From: Paraglaciecola mesophila
GTDB taxonomy: Bacteria > Pseudomonadota > Gammaproteobacteria > Enterobacterales > Alteromonadaceae
Direction of reading: 5' to 3'
Assembly (NCBI RefSeq): GCF_009906955.1
Contig: NZ_CP047656.1
Coordinates: 124,001 to 188,000 of the forward strand
DNA length: 64,000 nucleotides
The notes under the pieces are model-generated. The model had not been told where the DNA came from and ran no database searches. It saw nothing but the letters and a program-made list of their open reading frames with translations. Below are positions 20,121 to 28,109 of the stretch, piece by piece. Within the stretch, counting starts at the first letter, position 1. Every line of letters starts with the position of its first letter. The position numbers and the translations under genes are program-made.

Positions 20121-21005
20121 TCAGGGAGAATAATATTCAGGGGTTTCATATGTAATCTGGTAATCCTCAAATATCTTTCTCATGGTGCCGTCTTTCGTCA
20201 TTTGCTCAACAATATCGCCTATGGCATAACCCAACTGGCGATAATCCGCCTTGACGGCCATGCCGATGTCCCACTTTTGTTTGCCAATATTCGGGAAACC
20301 GTTTTGTGCCAAGGGATAGCGTTCGCTGTCTAACTGGCTATGGAAATAGCTGATTTGACTGCGCATCCCCATTACTGCGTCGACTTCTTTTGCTTGCATT
20401 GCTTGAATTGCTAATGGGATGGTGACGAATTGTTTGCTTCTTTCGCGCATCCGGCCAGCAAAGGCTGACATCAAATAAAACTGAGGGACTGAATCGTTTT
20501 CAACGCCGATATCATGGTATTGAAAAACAGCTATTGTCGGCACGGATTCAATCGCTGTTTGGTCGAACACTATCTGCCATGATTCCACATGATAGGGGGC
20601 AAACATATGTACTTGGCCGTTCACTAATTCACCTATGTCATCGCGTTTTAAGCTGTATTTTTTATCATAAGGAACGCGCAACATCAGGTCTGCCACAGTA
20701 CGGTCAAGAAAATGTCCTTTCCAGATATTGTTACGCAGGTCATCTTCTACAGACTCATCTGCAGTGGCCCATTTTAACTTGAGCTCTACGCCTAACTGCT
20801 GGGCAATATGCTTCGCTATTTCCACATCAATGCCCAAATCTTTGCCGTTTTCCTGAAACGAAAAAGGCGCGAAATCGCGATATACGGCAACCGTAATAAA
20901 TTTGGTCTGTACGATGTCATCGAATGGGCGAGCTAGACACGTTTCCCAAAGGAACAGCGCGCAAACCGCCCATAAAATACGAAGCAAAGCGTTACTGGGT
21001 GTCAC
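20121..21005 (-). CDS. Quinoprotein-associated periplasmic binding protein (MxaJ/XoxJ-like)
   Basis: This 294-residue protein has an N-terminal signal (to about Ala25) and the fold of family 3 solute-binding proteins: ITVAVYRDFAPFSF, GIDVEIAKHIAQQLGVELKLKW, and a closing DGTMRKIFEDY. Proteins of this type sit next to PQQ alcohol dehydrogenases (MxaJ, XoxJ) and are thought to help maturation or activation of the enzyme rather than transport. It overlaps the cytochrome gene by 14 bases and precedes the dehydrogenase, which fits that role. Confidence 0.85.
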   Translation of the reverse strand: MTPSNALLRILWAVCALFLWETCLARPFDDIVQTKFITVAVYRDFAPFSFQENGKDLGIDVEIAKHIAQQLGVELKLKWATADESVEDDLRNNIWKGHFLDRTVADLMLRVPYDKKYSLKRDDIGELVNGQVHMFAPYHVESWQIVFDQTAIESVPTIAVFQYHDIGVENDSVPQFYLMSAFAGRMRERSKQFVTIPLAIQAMQAKEVDAVMGMRSQISYFHSQLDSERYPLAQNGFPNIGKQKWDIGMAVKADYRQLGYAIGDIVEQMTKDGTMRKIFEDYQITYETPEYYSP

Positions 21006-21435
21006 TGACAGACTCTAACCAGCTACGAATGGCCCACAATGCCTCCTGATTGAGGTGTTCGGTCATTTTAGGCATATAAACAGCACCGTTTCGTACGGCC
21101 CCGTTTTGTACGCGATATACGTACCATTCGTCTCCATCGTAGTCTGGGGCAAGCATACGTAAATCAGGTGCGATACCTCCTGATACACCACCTAAGCCAT
21201 GACACCGTGCACAGTTTTGATTGTAAGCTGACGAGCCCACTCGCAAAATCTCTTCACGATCATGACCTTCGGCGTCACGATAAGGGTTTGTGTCAGACCA
21301 TTCTTCGCCTAACTCGGGTAAGGTTGAGGTATCAACACCCTGGGGGGTGACAGAGCCATGTGCGGCCAAACCAAATGAGCAAGTGGTTATGGCCGCTATA
21401 AAAATACTGCGGCTTAATATATGTCTGATCATCAC
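20992..21435 (-). CDS. c-type cytochrome, likely electron acceptor of the PQQ dehydrogenase (PedF/ExaB/XoxG-like)
   Basis: The 147-residue protein has a signal peptide (to about Ala25) and one heme site CARCHG (Cys75, Cys78, His79). The sixth ligand is probably Met121 or Met124 in YMPKM. The domain is a single small class I cytochrome; it should take electrons from the quinol form of PQQ and hand them to a terminal oxidase. It is first of the leftward set cytochrome, MxaJ-like protein and dehydrogenase, and diverges from the ABC operon. Confidence 0.9.
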   Translation of the reverse strand: MMIRHILSRSIFIAAITTCSFGLAAHGSVTPQGVDTSTLPELGEEWSDTNPYRDAEGHDREEILRVGSSAYNQNCARCHGLGGVSGGIAPDLRMLAPDYDGDEWYVYRVQNGAVRNGAVYMPKMTEHLNQEALWAIRSWLESVSDTQ

Positions 21436-21537
21436 CGTTTATCCTCTTTGTATGTAACGGGTTAGTTATTTATTTAACGAGGTTCAGCTTACTCATCTGC
21501 GAGGCTTCTACACATTGCACTTTAGCTAGATTAAATC

Positions 21538-21553
21538 TCATCCTTTAGGATGA
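21538..21553. promoter_or_regulatory. Dyad in the divergent promoter region of the cytochrome and ABC operons
   Basis: A perfect 7-bp inverted repeat with a 2-base centre (TCATCCT tt AGGATGA) lies between the leftward cytochrome gene and the rightward ABC operon. Its place suits a shared operator, perhaps for the LuxR-type regulator at 36339. A T run follows on one side, so a small terminator is the alternative. Confidence 0.35.
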
Positions 21554-21731
21554 TTTTTAACAAAGTTTCTCAGTGAAAATACACTTAACTCTTTAAATTC
21601 AAATAGTTAGTGGATGTGGCCCAGAATTTCCAACACGGGTGTTCTTCTATATGCTGATGTTAAAAGTCGTTTTAGCATGAACTGTAGTGTGCAAATTAGT
21701 GTGAAATTTAGCGTAAGGAGAAGAGCGGACT

Positions 21732-22949
21732 ATGAACATGGAAACAAGCCGTTTATTGAAGCAGAAAATAAGCGTTATTAACCGTCTCACTTGGGTTTTG
21801 TCTACAGTTTGTATTTTGCTGTGGAATGGCCATTCGGCTGCTGAAAATGCCCCCCTTAGTTTTGAAGTAAATTACGTAAAGCTAGATGAAGCGCCTGTGG
21901 CAACGTTCAGTAATATCAATGTGTTACCTGAAGACAGCGGCTTGCTTGGCGCGCAGTTAGCGGTGGCTGATGCTAACTCAACAGGTAGATTTATTGGCCA
22001 GTCCTTCACGTTATCTAAGTTTAAATTGCACGCACCTCAAGAATTACTTAAGCGTATTGATCAGCAGTTTAAAAATGGCGTGTTTATATTTCTTGTCAGT
22101 GCTGACAGCGGAGTGTTTGAAACCATAGACAGATGGGCGAAAAACAAACCAGTGCTGGTGTTTAATGTCAATGAGCCGGCCGATGATATGCGCCACACCT
22201 TGTGTTTGTCATCTGTGCTACACACAGTCCCAAGTTACCGAATGAAATCAGACGCATTAGCACAATGGCTTGTGGCAAAGCGTTTATCGAAGATACTGTT
22301 GATTAAAGGCAAGGGAGTGGCCGATGAGCATATAGCATATGCGTTTTCTCTTGCAGCTAGACGTTTTGGATTAAGTATTATCGAGCAAAAAGTGTGGGAT
22401 TTTAACACTGACTTGCGCCGCAGTACTCAGCAAGAAATTCCGCTATTTACCCAAACCTCGCGCCCCTATGATGTGGTCTTTGTCGCTGATGCTCACAAGG
22501 ACTTCGCCGAATTCATTCCTTACAACACATATTTGCCAAGGCCAGTTATCGGTTCAGCAGGACTAGAAGCACTGGCATGGCATCGAGTTATAGAGCAGTG
22601 GGGGGCGGCGCAATTGCAAAGTCGTTTTCGCAAAATGGCAGCAAGAGACATGAATGAATTAGATTTCAGTGCTTATTTAGCAGTGCAAAGTGTCGCTCAA
22701 GCGGCCCAGCAAACAGGTTCAGGTAAACCGGCAGAATTAATTGATTATATTCACTCTGATGACTTTGAATTGGCTGCATATAAAGGGCGTAAGCTCAGTT
22801 TTCGCTCATGGAATGGTCAGTTAAGAATGCCCTTGGCGTTGGTGCAACCCAACGCTTTTGTGTCTGAATCGCCCCAAGCGGGCATGCTACATCCCACAAA
22901 CGAACTTGATACCTTAGGTTTTGATGCACGCGAAATGCGCTGCAAATGA
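21732..22949 (+). CDS. pedA1: Periplasmic binding protein of the PQQ-alcohol-dehydrogenase-associated ABC system (PedA1/LutA-like)
   Basis: This 405-residue exported protein (signal to about Ala36) has a type I periplasmic-binding fold resembling branched-chain amino acid binding proteins, for example FIFLVSADSG and RPYDVVFVADAHKDFAEFIP. It heads a four-gene rightward run (binding protein, YVTN propeller, ATPase, permease) in which each gene overlaps or nearly overlaps the next. That order is the PedA1A2BC set of Pseudomonas putida and LutABEF of methylotrophs, needed there for lanthanide-dependent growth. What it binds is not established. Confidence 0.8.
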   Translation: MNMETSRLLKQKISVINRLTWVLSTVCILLWNGHSAAENAPLSFEVNYVKLDEAPVATFSNINVLPEDSGLLGAQLAVADANSTGRFIGQSFTLSKFKLHAPQELLKRIDQQFKNGVFIFLVSADSGVFETIDRWAKNKPVLVFNVNEPADDMRHTLCLSSVLHTVPSYRMKSDALAQWLVAKRLSKILLIKGKGVADEHIAYAFSLAARRFGLSIIEQKVWDFNTDLRRSTQQEIPLFTQTSRPYDVVFVADAHKDFAEFIPYNTYLPRPVIGSAGLEALAWHRVIEQWGAAQLQSRFRKMAARDMNELDFSAYLAVQSVAQAAQQTGSGKPAELIDYIHSDDFELAAYKGRKLSFRSWNGQLRMPLALVQPNAFVSESPQAGMLHPTNELDTLGFDAREMRCK

Positions 22950-22975
22950 GCCGCCAATATCACCAGAGGTCACAT

Positions 22976-23965
22976 ATGAAAAAGAACATTTTTAATATAT
23001 CGCTAATGCTGGGGATCTTGTTTGGCTGCAATGTTATCACTTTGGCACACGCACAAGAACTCGCTTACGTTTCCAATGAAAAGGACAACACTATTTCGGT
23101 CATCAATCTTGCACAGCACAAAGTGCTGCGAGAGTTTGACGTTGGTCAACGGCCCAGAGGGTTGGTACTGAGCCATGATGGCACTATTGCTTATTTGTGT
23201 GCCAGTGATTCTGACAGTATTCAGATCATTGATTTAGTTAATGAAACCGTTATAGGAGACTTACCTTCAGGAGAAGACCCCGAAACCATTGCGCTGCACC
23301 CCAATGGCAAAACTATTTATACCTCGAATGAAGATGATGCCCTGCTCACGGTAATTGATATTGCATCGAGACAAGTGATTACACAAATCGATGTGGGTGT
23401 AGAGCCCGAGGGTCTAGCTGTCAGCCCCGACGGTAAACTGGTTGTGGTTACCTCGGAAACAACCAATATGGTGCACTGGATAGACACAGAAACTTACGAA
23501 AACATCGATAATTCACTGGTCGGCGCACGCCCCAGATCGGCAAAGTTTTCTCAAGATGGCAAGCAGCTCTGGGTTAGCTCTGAAATTGGTGGCACCTTGA
23601 GCGTGTTTGACGTTAATACCCGTCAGGTTATTCATGAATTCACCTTCGCTATTTCAGGGGTGCATAGGGACAAAGTACAGCCAGTAGGAGTGGAGTTGAG
23701 CGGTGATGGCAAAACAGCATTCGTTGCACTGGGCCCAGCCAATCATGTGGCGGTCATAGATGTGCCTAGCATGAATATCGAAGAATATTTACTGGTAGGT
23801 AGACGAGTTTGGCAACTGGCGTTTAATCAAGACCAAAGCACGCTGTTAACTACCAATGGTGTTAGCGGGGATGTGTCGGTAATCGATATTGCAAAGCGTA
23901 AGGTCACGCATTCTATCAAAGTCGGGCGTTACCCATGGGGCGTAGTTGTGCGTGGTGCGCAATGA
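22976..23965 (+). CDS. pedA2: YVTN beta-propeller protein of the PQQ-associated ABC system (PedA2/LutB-like)
   Basis: I start at MKKNIFNISLMLGILFG (329 residues, signal to about Ala26), with AGAGGT just upstream. A 10-codon longer frame beginning at 22946 overlaps the previous stop (ATGA) but gives a poor signal. The mature protein is a run of about seven 40-residue repeats with the pattern V.VIDLA...V...I.VG..P.G(L/V)..S.DG, starting at LAYVSNEKDNTISVINLA. Such propellers accompany PQQ alcohol dehydrogenase clusters; the precise job is unknown. Confidence 0.8.
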   Translation: MKKNIFNISLMLGILFGCNVITLAHAQELAYVSNEKDNTISVINLAQHKVLREFDVGQRPRGLVLSHDGTIAYLCASDSDSIQIIDLVNETVIGDLPSGEDPETIALHPNGKTIYTSNEDDALLTVIDIASRQVITQIDVGVEPEGLAVSPDGKLVVVTSETTNMVHWIDTETYENIDNSLVGARPRSAKFSQDGKQLWVSSEIGGTLSVFDVNTRQVIHEFTFAISGVHRDKVQPVGVELSGDGKTAFVALGPANHVAVIDVPSMNIEEYLLVGRRVWQLAFNQDQSTLLTTNGVSGDVSVIDIAKRKVTHSIKVGRYPWGVVVRGAQ

Positions 23966-24819
23966 ACAAGCCATCAGACGCGAAGCTTAACCCGGTTAGG
24001 CAGAAAATTTCGAACAACAACCAACCCAGTCATAAAATAACCCACTCCAGTATCGAGGTGCGAAATTTGTCATACCGCTATGGCAAAAAGCGCGTGCTTG
24101 ACTGCGTGAATTTAACCCTGACACAGGGTATCAATATTCTGCTTGGACCAAATGGTGCGGGTAAAAGTACCTTATTTTCTTTGCTTACCGGTTTAAAGTC
24201 TGCCCCGGGAGCTAACGCAGGCGCCAACAAACGCCTTGCAGACGATGAGGCCAATAGTGACATCAAAGTATGTGGCTTGAGCCTGCAAAGCGCCCGCAAG
24301 GACATCATGCGCTCAACGGGAGTGGTGTTTCAACAAAGCACCTTGGACCTAGATTTAACCGTTCAACAGAACTTGTTGTACCACGCATCGCTGCACGGTA
24401 TTTCCTCGGCGAATGCTCTGAGTCATATTGGTGAAATACTGTTGGGGTTATCCCTCAATGACAAGCTGGCTGTGAAAGTCAGAGCCTTGAATGGGGGCCA
24501 TCGCCGGCGGGTAGAAATAGCCCGAGCCCTGTTACATCAGCCTAAGGTGCTATTACTTGATGAACCTACCGTAGGGCTTGATATAGAGAGCCGCGCGCTG
24601 ATCATCAAATACGTGCGCACCTTAACTGAGCGACAAGGCCTTTGTGTGTTGTGGGCGACGCACCTGATGGATGAAATCAGTGCACAAGACAGCTTGGTTG
24701 TGCTTAATAGTGGGCAAGTTAAAGCGCAAGGGGTTACCCGAGATTTATGTGCCCAATATGATGTCGATGAGGTGCCTCAGCTTTACCGTACGTTAACCGC
24801 CAGCATGGAGGCACTATGA
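23962..24819 (+). CDS. pedB: ABC transporter ATPase of the PQQ-associated system (PedB/LutE-like)
   Basis: This ATPase is 285 residues from the ATG that overlaps the propeller stop (ATGA). Walker A is LGPNGAGKST, Walker B is VLLLDEPTVGLD, and the switch His is in WATHLMDE. The signature is LNGGHRRRVEIARAL, with His in place of the usual Gln. An insert of about 25 residues follows Walker A (PGANAGANKRLADDEANSD). The cassette is of the export/ABC-2 type, matching the downstream permease. Confidence 0.9.
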   Translation: MNKPSDAKLNPVRQKISNNNQPSHKITHSSIEVRNLSYRYGKKRVLDCVNLTLTQGINILLGPNGAGKSTLFSLLTGLKSAPGANAGANKRLADDEANSDIKVCGLSLQSARKDIMRSTGVVFQQSTLDLDLTVQQNLLYHASLHGISSANALSHIGEILLGLSLNDKLAVKVRALNGGHRRRVEIARALLHQPKVLLLDEPTVGLDIESRALIIKYVRTLTERQGLCVLWATHLMDEISAQDSLVVLNSGQVKAQGVTRDLCAQYDVDEVPQLYRTLTASMEAL

Positions 24820-25592
24820 ACCCAGCAACGTACTTATACTGCATGAATGGCATTGTTAAGCGAGAGGTATTGCGCTTCTTACAACAAAGAACCCGCTTAT
24901 TGAGCGTATTGGTGCGACCATTGTTGTGGCTGGTTGTGTTTGCGGCTGGGTTTCGATCTGCGCTGGGGATCTCAATAATGGAACCCTACAGTACCTACAT
25001 CACCTATCAGCAATATATTACGCCCGGGCTTGGCGGCATGATCATCTTATTTCATTGCATGCAAAGCTCGTTGTCTATGGTGTATGACCGAGAGATGGGC
25101 AGTATGAAAGTCTTACTTATGAGCCCAATGCCTCGGCCCTTTTTGCTCTTTAGTAAACTTGTGGCCGGTGCTATTTTGTCGACGCTTCAAGTGCTTATAT
25201 TTTTATTCATCACCCGATTGGTGGGAGTCGATATTGAATTTACGGGATACCTATATGCTGTACCTGCTATTTTCTTGATAGCGTTTTTCCTCAGCGCGCT
25301 GGGATTAATGCTCGCGAATCTTATTACTCAGTTAGAGAACTTTGCAGGCGTGATGAACTTTGTCATTTTTCCGATGTTTTTCTTGTCCAGTGCACTGTAT
25401 CCCTTATGGAAAATGCAAGAAGCAAGCGCCGTGTTGTTTTGGATCTGTCAGTTTAACCCCTTTACGCACTGTGTCGAGTTATTGCGATTTGCGCTGTACG
25501 GGCAAGTCAATGAACTTGCTTTTACCGTGGTGTTCAGCAGCGCCTTGGTGACTTGCGTTATTGCCCTAGTGACGTTTCGAGGTCGTGGATAA
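24816..25592 (+). CDS. pedC: ABC-2 type permease of the PQQ-associated system (PedC/LutF-like)
   Basis: This 258-residue membrane protein has about six hydrophobic segments and the ABC-2 signature region near LYPLWKMQEASAVLFWICQFNPFTHCVELLR, the usual end of NodJ/DrrB-type permeases. Its ATG overlaps the ATPase stop (ATGA). ABC-2 permeases usually export, so how this set supports lanthanide use is unclear even in organisms where it is required. A hairpin without a T run follows at 25642. Confidence 0.9.
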   Translation: MNPATYLYCMNGIVKREVLRFLQQRTRLLSVLVRPLLWLVVFAAGFRSALGISIMEPYSTYITYQQYITPGLGGMIILFHCMQSSLSMVYDREMGSMKVLLMSPMPRPFLLFSKLVAGAILSTLQVLIFLFITRLVGVDIEFTGYLYAVPAIFLIAFFLSALGLMLANLITQLENFAGVMNFVIFPMFFLSSALYPLWKMQEASAVLFWICQFNPFTHCVELLRFALYGQVNELAFTVVFSSALVTCVIALVTFRGRG

Positions 25593-25641
25593 TGTCTCCC
25601 TGCTTTACAAGCAGTAATGCGCGCTGACTTTGGCAGGAATG

Positions 25642-25663
25642 GCCTCCTACTTTAGAAGGAGGC
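25642..25663. terminator. Possible weak terminator after the ABC operon
   Basis: A 7-bp stem (GCCTCCT pairing with AGGAGGC) with an 8-nt loop lies 50 bases past the permease stop. It lacks a clear T run, so it may be a processing or pausing site. Confidence 0.35.
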
Positions 25664-25796
25664 TTAAGAATGACTTTTAGTTAACGTTATGAATTATATA
25701 GATTATTTTAGTTCTTTCTTTTCTTGGCGTAAGTTGTAGCAAAGGCATCTATCCGTTAATTTCCTTGTTGAAGTGATAACTAATGCAATGGAATTG

Positions 25797-28109
25797 ATGA
25801 TGAGATATGTAGTCGCAGTCGGTGTAATGTTAAGTTTTGAGGGCATGGCAAGTGAAATCGCCAGTCTTGAAACGATCAGTGTGTTTGGCCAGAATCCTCT
25901 TTTTAGTGAACACAACACCACCAGTATCATTGGCAGTATACAAACCATTAGCACAGAGGAGTTAGCGCAAAGCAATGCGCTCTCGCTGTCGCAACACATG
26001 AAAAATCGTTTAAACAGCGTGCATATCAACGATGTACAGAACAATCCTTTTCAACCTGACGTGCAATACCGCGGATTTACCGCGTCGCCTTTGCTTGGGT
26101 TACCCCAAGGTATCTCTTTATACCTCAACGGTATTCGATTTAACGAACCATTTGGCGATACCGTCAACTGGGATCTTATTCCTTTTGCAGCCCTTGATAG
26201 CGTCGCGTTGTACTCGGGCTCAAACCCTAGTTTTGGGCAAAATACCTTAGGCGGTGCATTAGATATGCGGGTCAAAAATGGTTTCACCTTCGCGCGTAAT
26301 GAACTGGACCTACAAATAGCCAGCTTCGGTCAACGCCAAGCGACGGTGCAAAGCGGCGGAAACAATGGCCGTTGGGGCTATTATGTGGCGATTAACCGTT
26401 TGAGCGAAGACGGCTGGCGGGACTTTTCAAGCAGTGATTTGAAGCAGGTACTAGGCACACTAACCTACCAAGGGGATATTCATCACCTTGAGTTATTCGC
26501 CGCGGCTAATGACAACGCCCTGACCGGCAATGGTGCTGTGCCCGAGGGATTACAAGTCGCCCAAGGGTACGACGCTATTTACACCTACCCAGATAAAACT
26601 GAAAACGATCACCGCATGTTTGCGCTTAGCACTGAGTCAGCGTTAGGCAACGGTTTTACAATGCAAGCAAACAGCTATTACAGACGCAACAATATTGACA
26701 CCACTAACGGTGATGACAGCGACTACGAAGAATGTGAGTTTAATAATGTTGTTACCTTGTGTGAGGAAGAAGATGACGAGGTAGAGCGTGTCGAATTTGT
26801 GGGTTATGCCCCAGAGGTAAGCTTCAGTGACATTTCTGATTTGGACGCTGACGATATAGACGGCACGTTGAACCAAAGCGCTACCGAAAACAAAAGTTAT
26901 GGCTTAGCTTTGCAGCTTATGCACAGTAAAAAAACTCAGCATGCAGAGCATGAGTGGGTCATTGGTGGCGGTATCGATCAAGCTGATATCGATTTTATCA
27001 GTGATACCGAGTTTGGTATTTTGCATAACAGCACACCAGAGGATGACCGTTCAGTATCACCCACAGGATTTTTTGATAGTGAGTCTCAAGTGAGACTAGG
27101 GGTAAAAACTTATGAGCACTACCTCTACTCAGGTTACTCAGTGCGCTTTGATGAGCGCTGGTTACTCAGTGTCTCTGGGCGCTATAACGACAGTAAAATA
27201 TCGATGCATGACAGGATAGATGTTGGTGAGGGTTCGTTAAACGGCGAGCACCATTTTAATCGCTTCAACCCAGCGTTAGGCGTTAAGTATTCTGTTTCCC
27301 CAACATGGGATATATCACTGAGTTACAGTGAGTCGTCACGTATGCCAAGCCCAGCAGAGCTAAGTTGTGCCGATGAAGATGACCCGTGTAAATTACCCAA
27401 TGGTTTTGTGGCCGATCCGCCACTGAATAAAGTCGTTGCGAAAACCATTGAGGCGTCAGTTGATTATCACACTGATGCTAATACGCTAACGGCCACTTTG
27501 TATCGCACCAAAAGCGTGGATGACATTATTTTTCAACAAGCGGGTGTGACGCAGTCAGAGGGCTACTTTATCAATGTTGATAAAACCAATCGCCAAGGGG
27601 CAGAGCTGTCTTTCTTGCATCAGCGAGAAAACTTTAGCTTCGGTGCCAATTACAGTTACTTAGACGCTACTTTCGAATCAGAGTTTGTCACATTTAGTCC
27701 GAATAATCCCTTAGGAGGAGGTCGTCAAGTGGAAGCTGGAGACACGATCCCTGGCCAGCCTCAGCATCAAGTGAAAATTCACACCGATTGGGCACTGAAC
27801 GAAGCACTGAGTATAGGCGCCGAGTGGTTGTTCTCATCGTCATCGTACTACCGCGGGGATGAAGCAAATGAGAATAAAAAAATATCGTCTTACGCAATTG
27901 CCAATGTGTATGCCAAGTATCAAGTAAGTGAGTCTGTGCAGCTTTCAGCGCGGATCGATAACGCCTTTGACCGCCAATACCATACCTTTGGTACCTATGG
28001 TGAGCCAGATGAGGTGTTAGAGGACGTATACCCTGAAATTGATGAGGCTTTTTTTGTTGGCCCAGGCAGTCCAAGACGAGTAACGGCCAACGTGCAGGTA
28101 CAGTTTTAA
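25797..28109 (+). CDS. TonB-dependent receptor with strongly acidic outer-loop insert
   Basis: I start at ATG 25797 (770 residues; GGAA just upstream), which gives the signal MMRYVVAVGVMLSFEGMAS. A plug domain covers about residues 35-165 (ISTEELAQSNALSLSQHM, YRGFTASPLLGLPQGISLYLNG, YSGSNPSFGQNTLGGALDM), followed by a 22-strand barrel ending in aromatic VQVQF. Between 26709 and 26861 lies a loop with about 21 Asp/Glu in 50 residues and two Cys nine apart. Such a surface could attract a trivalent metal or its complex. Position beside the LutABEF-like genes suggests a LutH-like job. It abuts the second receptor (TAATG). Confidence 0.85.
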   Translation: MMRYVVAVGVMLSFEGMASEIASLETISVFGQNPLFSEHNTTSIIGSIQTISTEELAQSNALSLSQHMKNRLNSVHINDVQNNPFQPDVQYRGFTASPLLGLPQGISLYLNGIRFNEPFGDTVNWDLIPFAALDSVALYSGSNPSFGQNTLGGALDMRVKNGFTFARNELDLQIASFGQRQATVQSGGNNGRWGYYVAINRLSEDGWRDFSSSDLKQVLGTLTYQGDIHHLELFAAANDNALTGNGAVPEGLQVAQGYDAIYTYPDKTENDHRMFALSTESALGNGFTMQANSYYRRNNIDTTNGDDSDYEECEFNNVVTLCEEEDDEVERVEFVGYAPEVSFSDISDLDADDIDGTLNQSATENKSYGLALQLMHSKKTQHAEHEWVIGGGIDQADIDFISDTEFGILHNSTPEDDRSVSPTGFFDSESQVRLGVKTYEHYLYSGYSVRFDERWLLSVSGRYNDSKISMHDRIDVGEGSLNGEHHFNRFNPALGVKYSVSPTWDISLSYSESSRMPSPAELSCADEDDPCKLPNGFVADPPLNKVVAKTIEASVDYHTDANTLTATLYRTKSVDDIIFQQAGVTQSEGYFINVDKTNRQGAELSFLHQRENFSFGANYSYLDATFESEFVTFSPNNPLGGGRQVEAGDTIPGQPQHQVKIHTDWALNEALSIGAEWLFSSSSYYRGDEANENKKISSYAIANVYAKYQVSESVQLSARIDNAFDRQYHTFGTYGEPDEVLEDVYPEIDEAFFVGPGSPRRVTANVQVQF

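Noticed and set aside
25642..25663. Strong terminator after the ABC operon
   Set aside because: The hairpin has no T run; recorded only as a weak candidate, and read-through into the receptors is possible.
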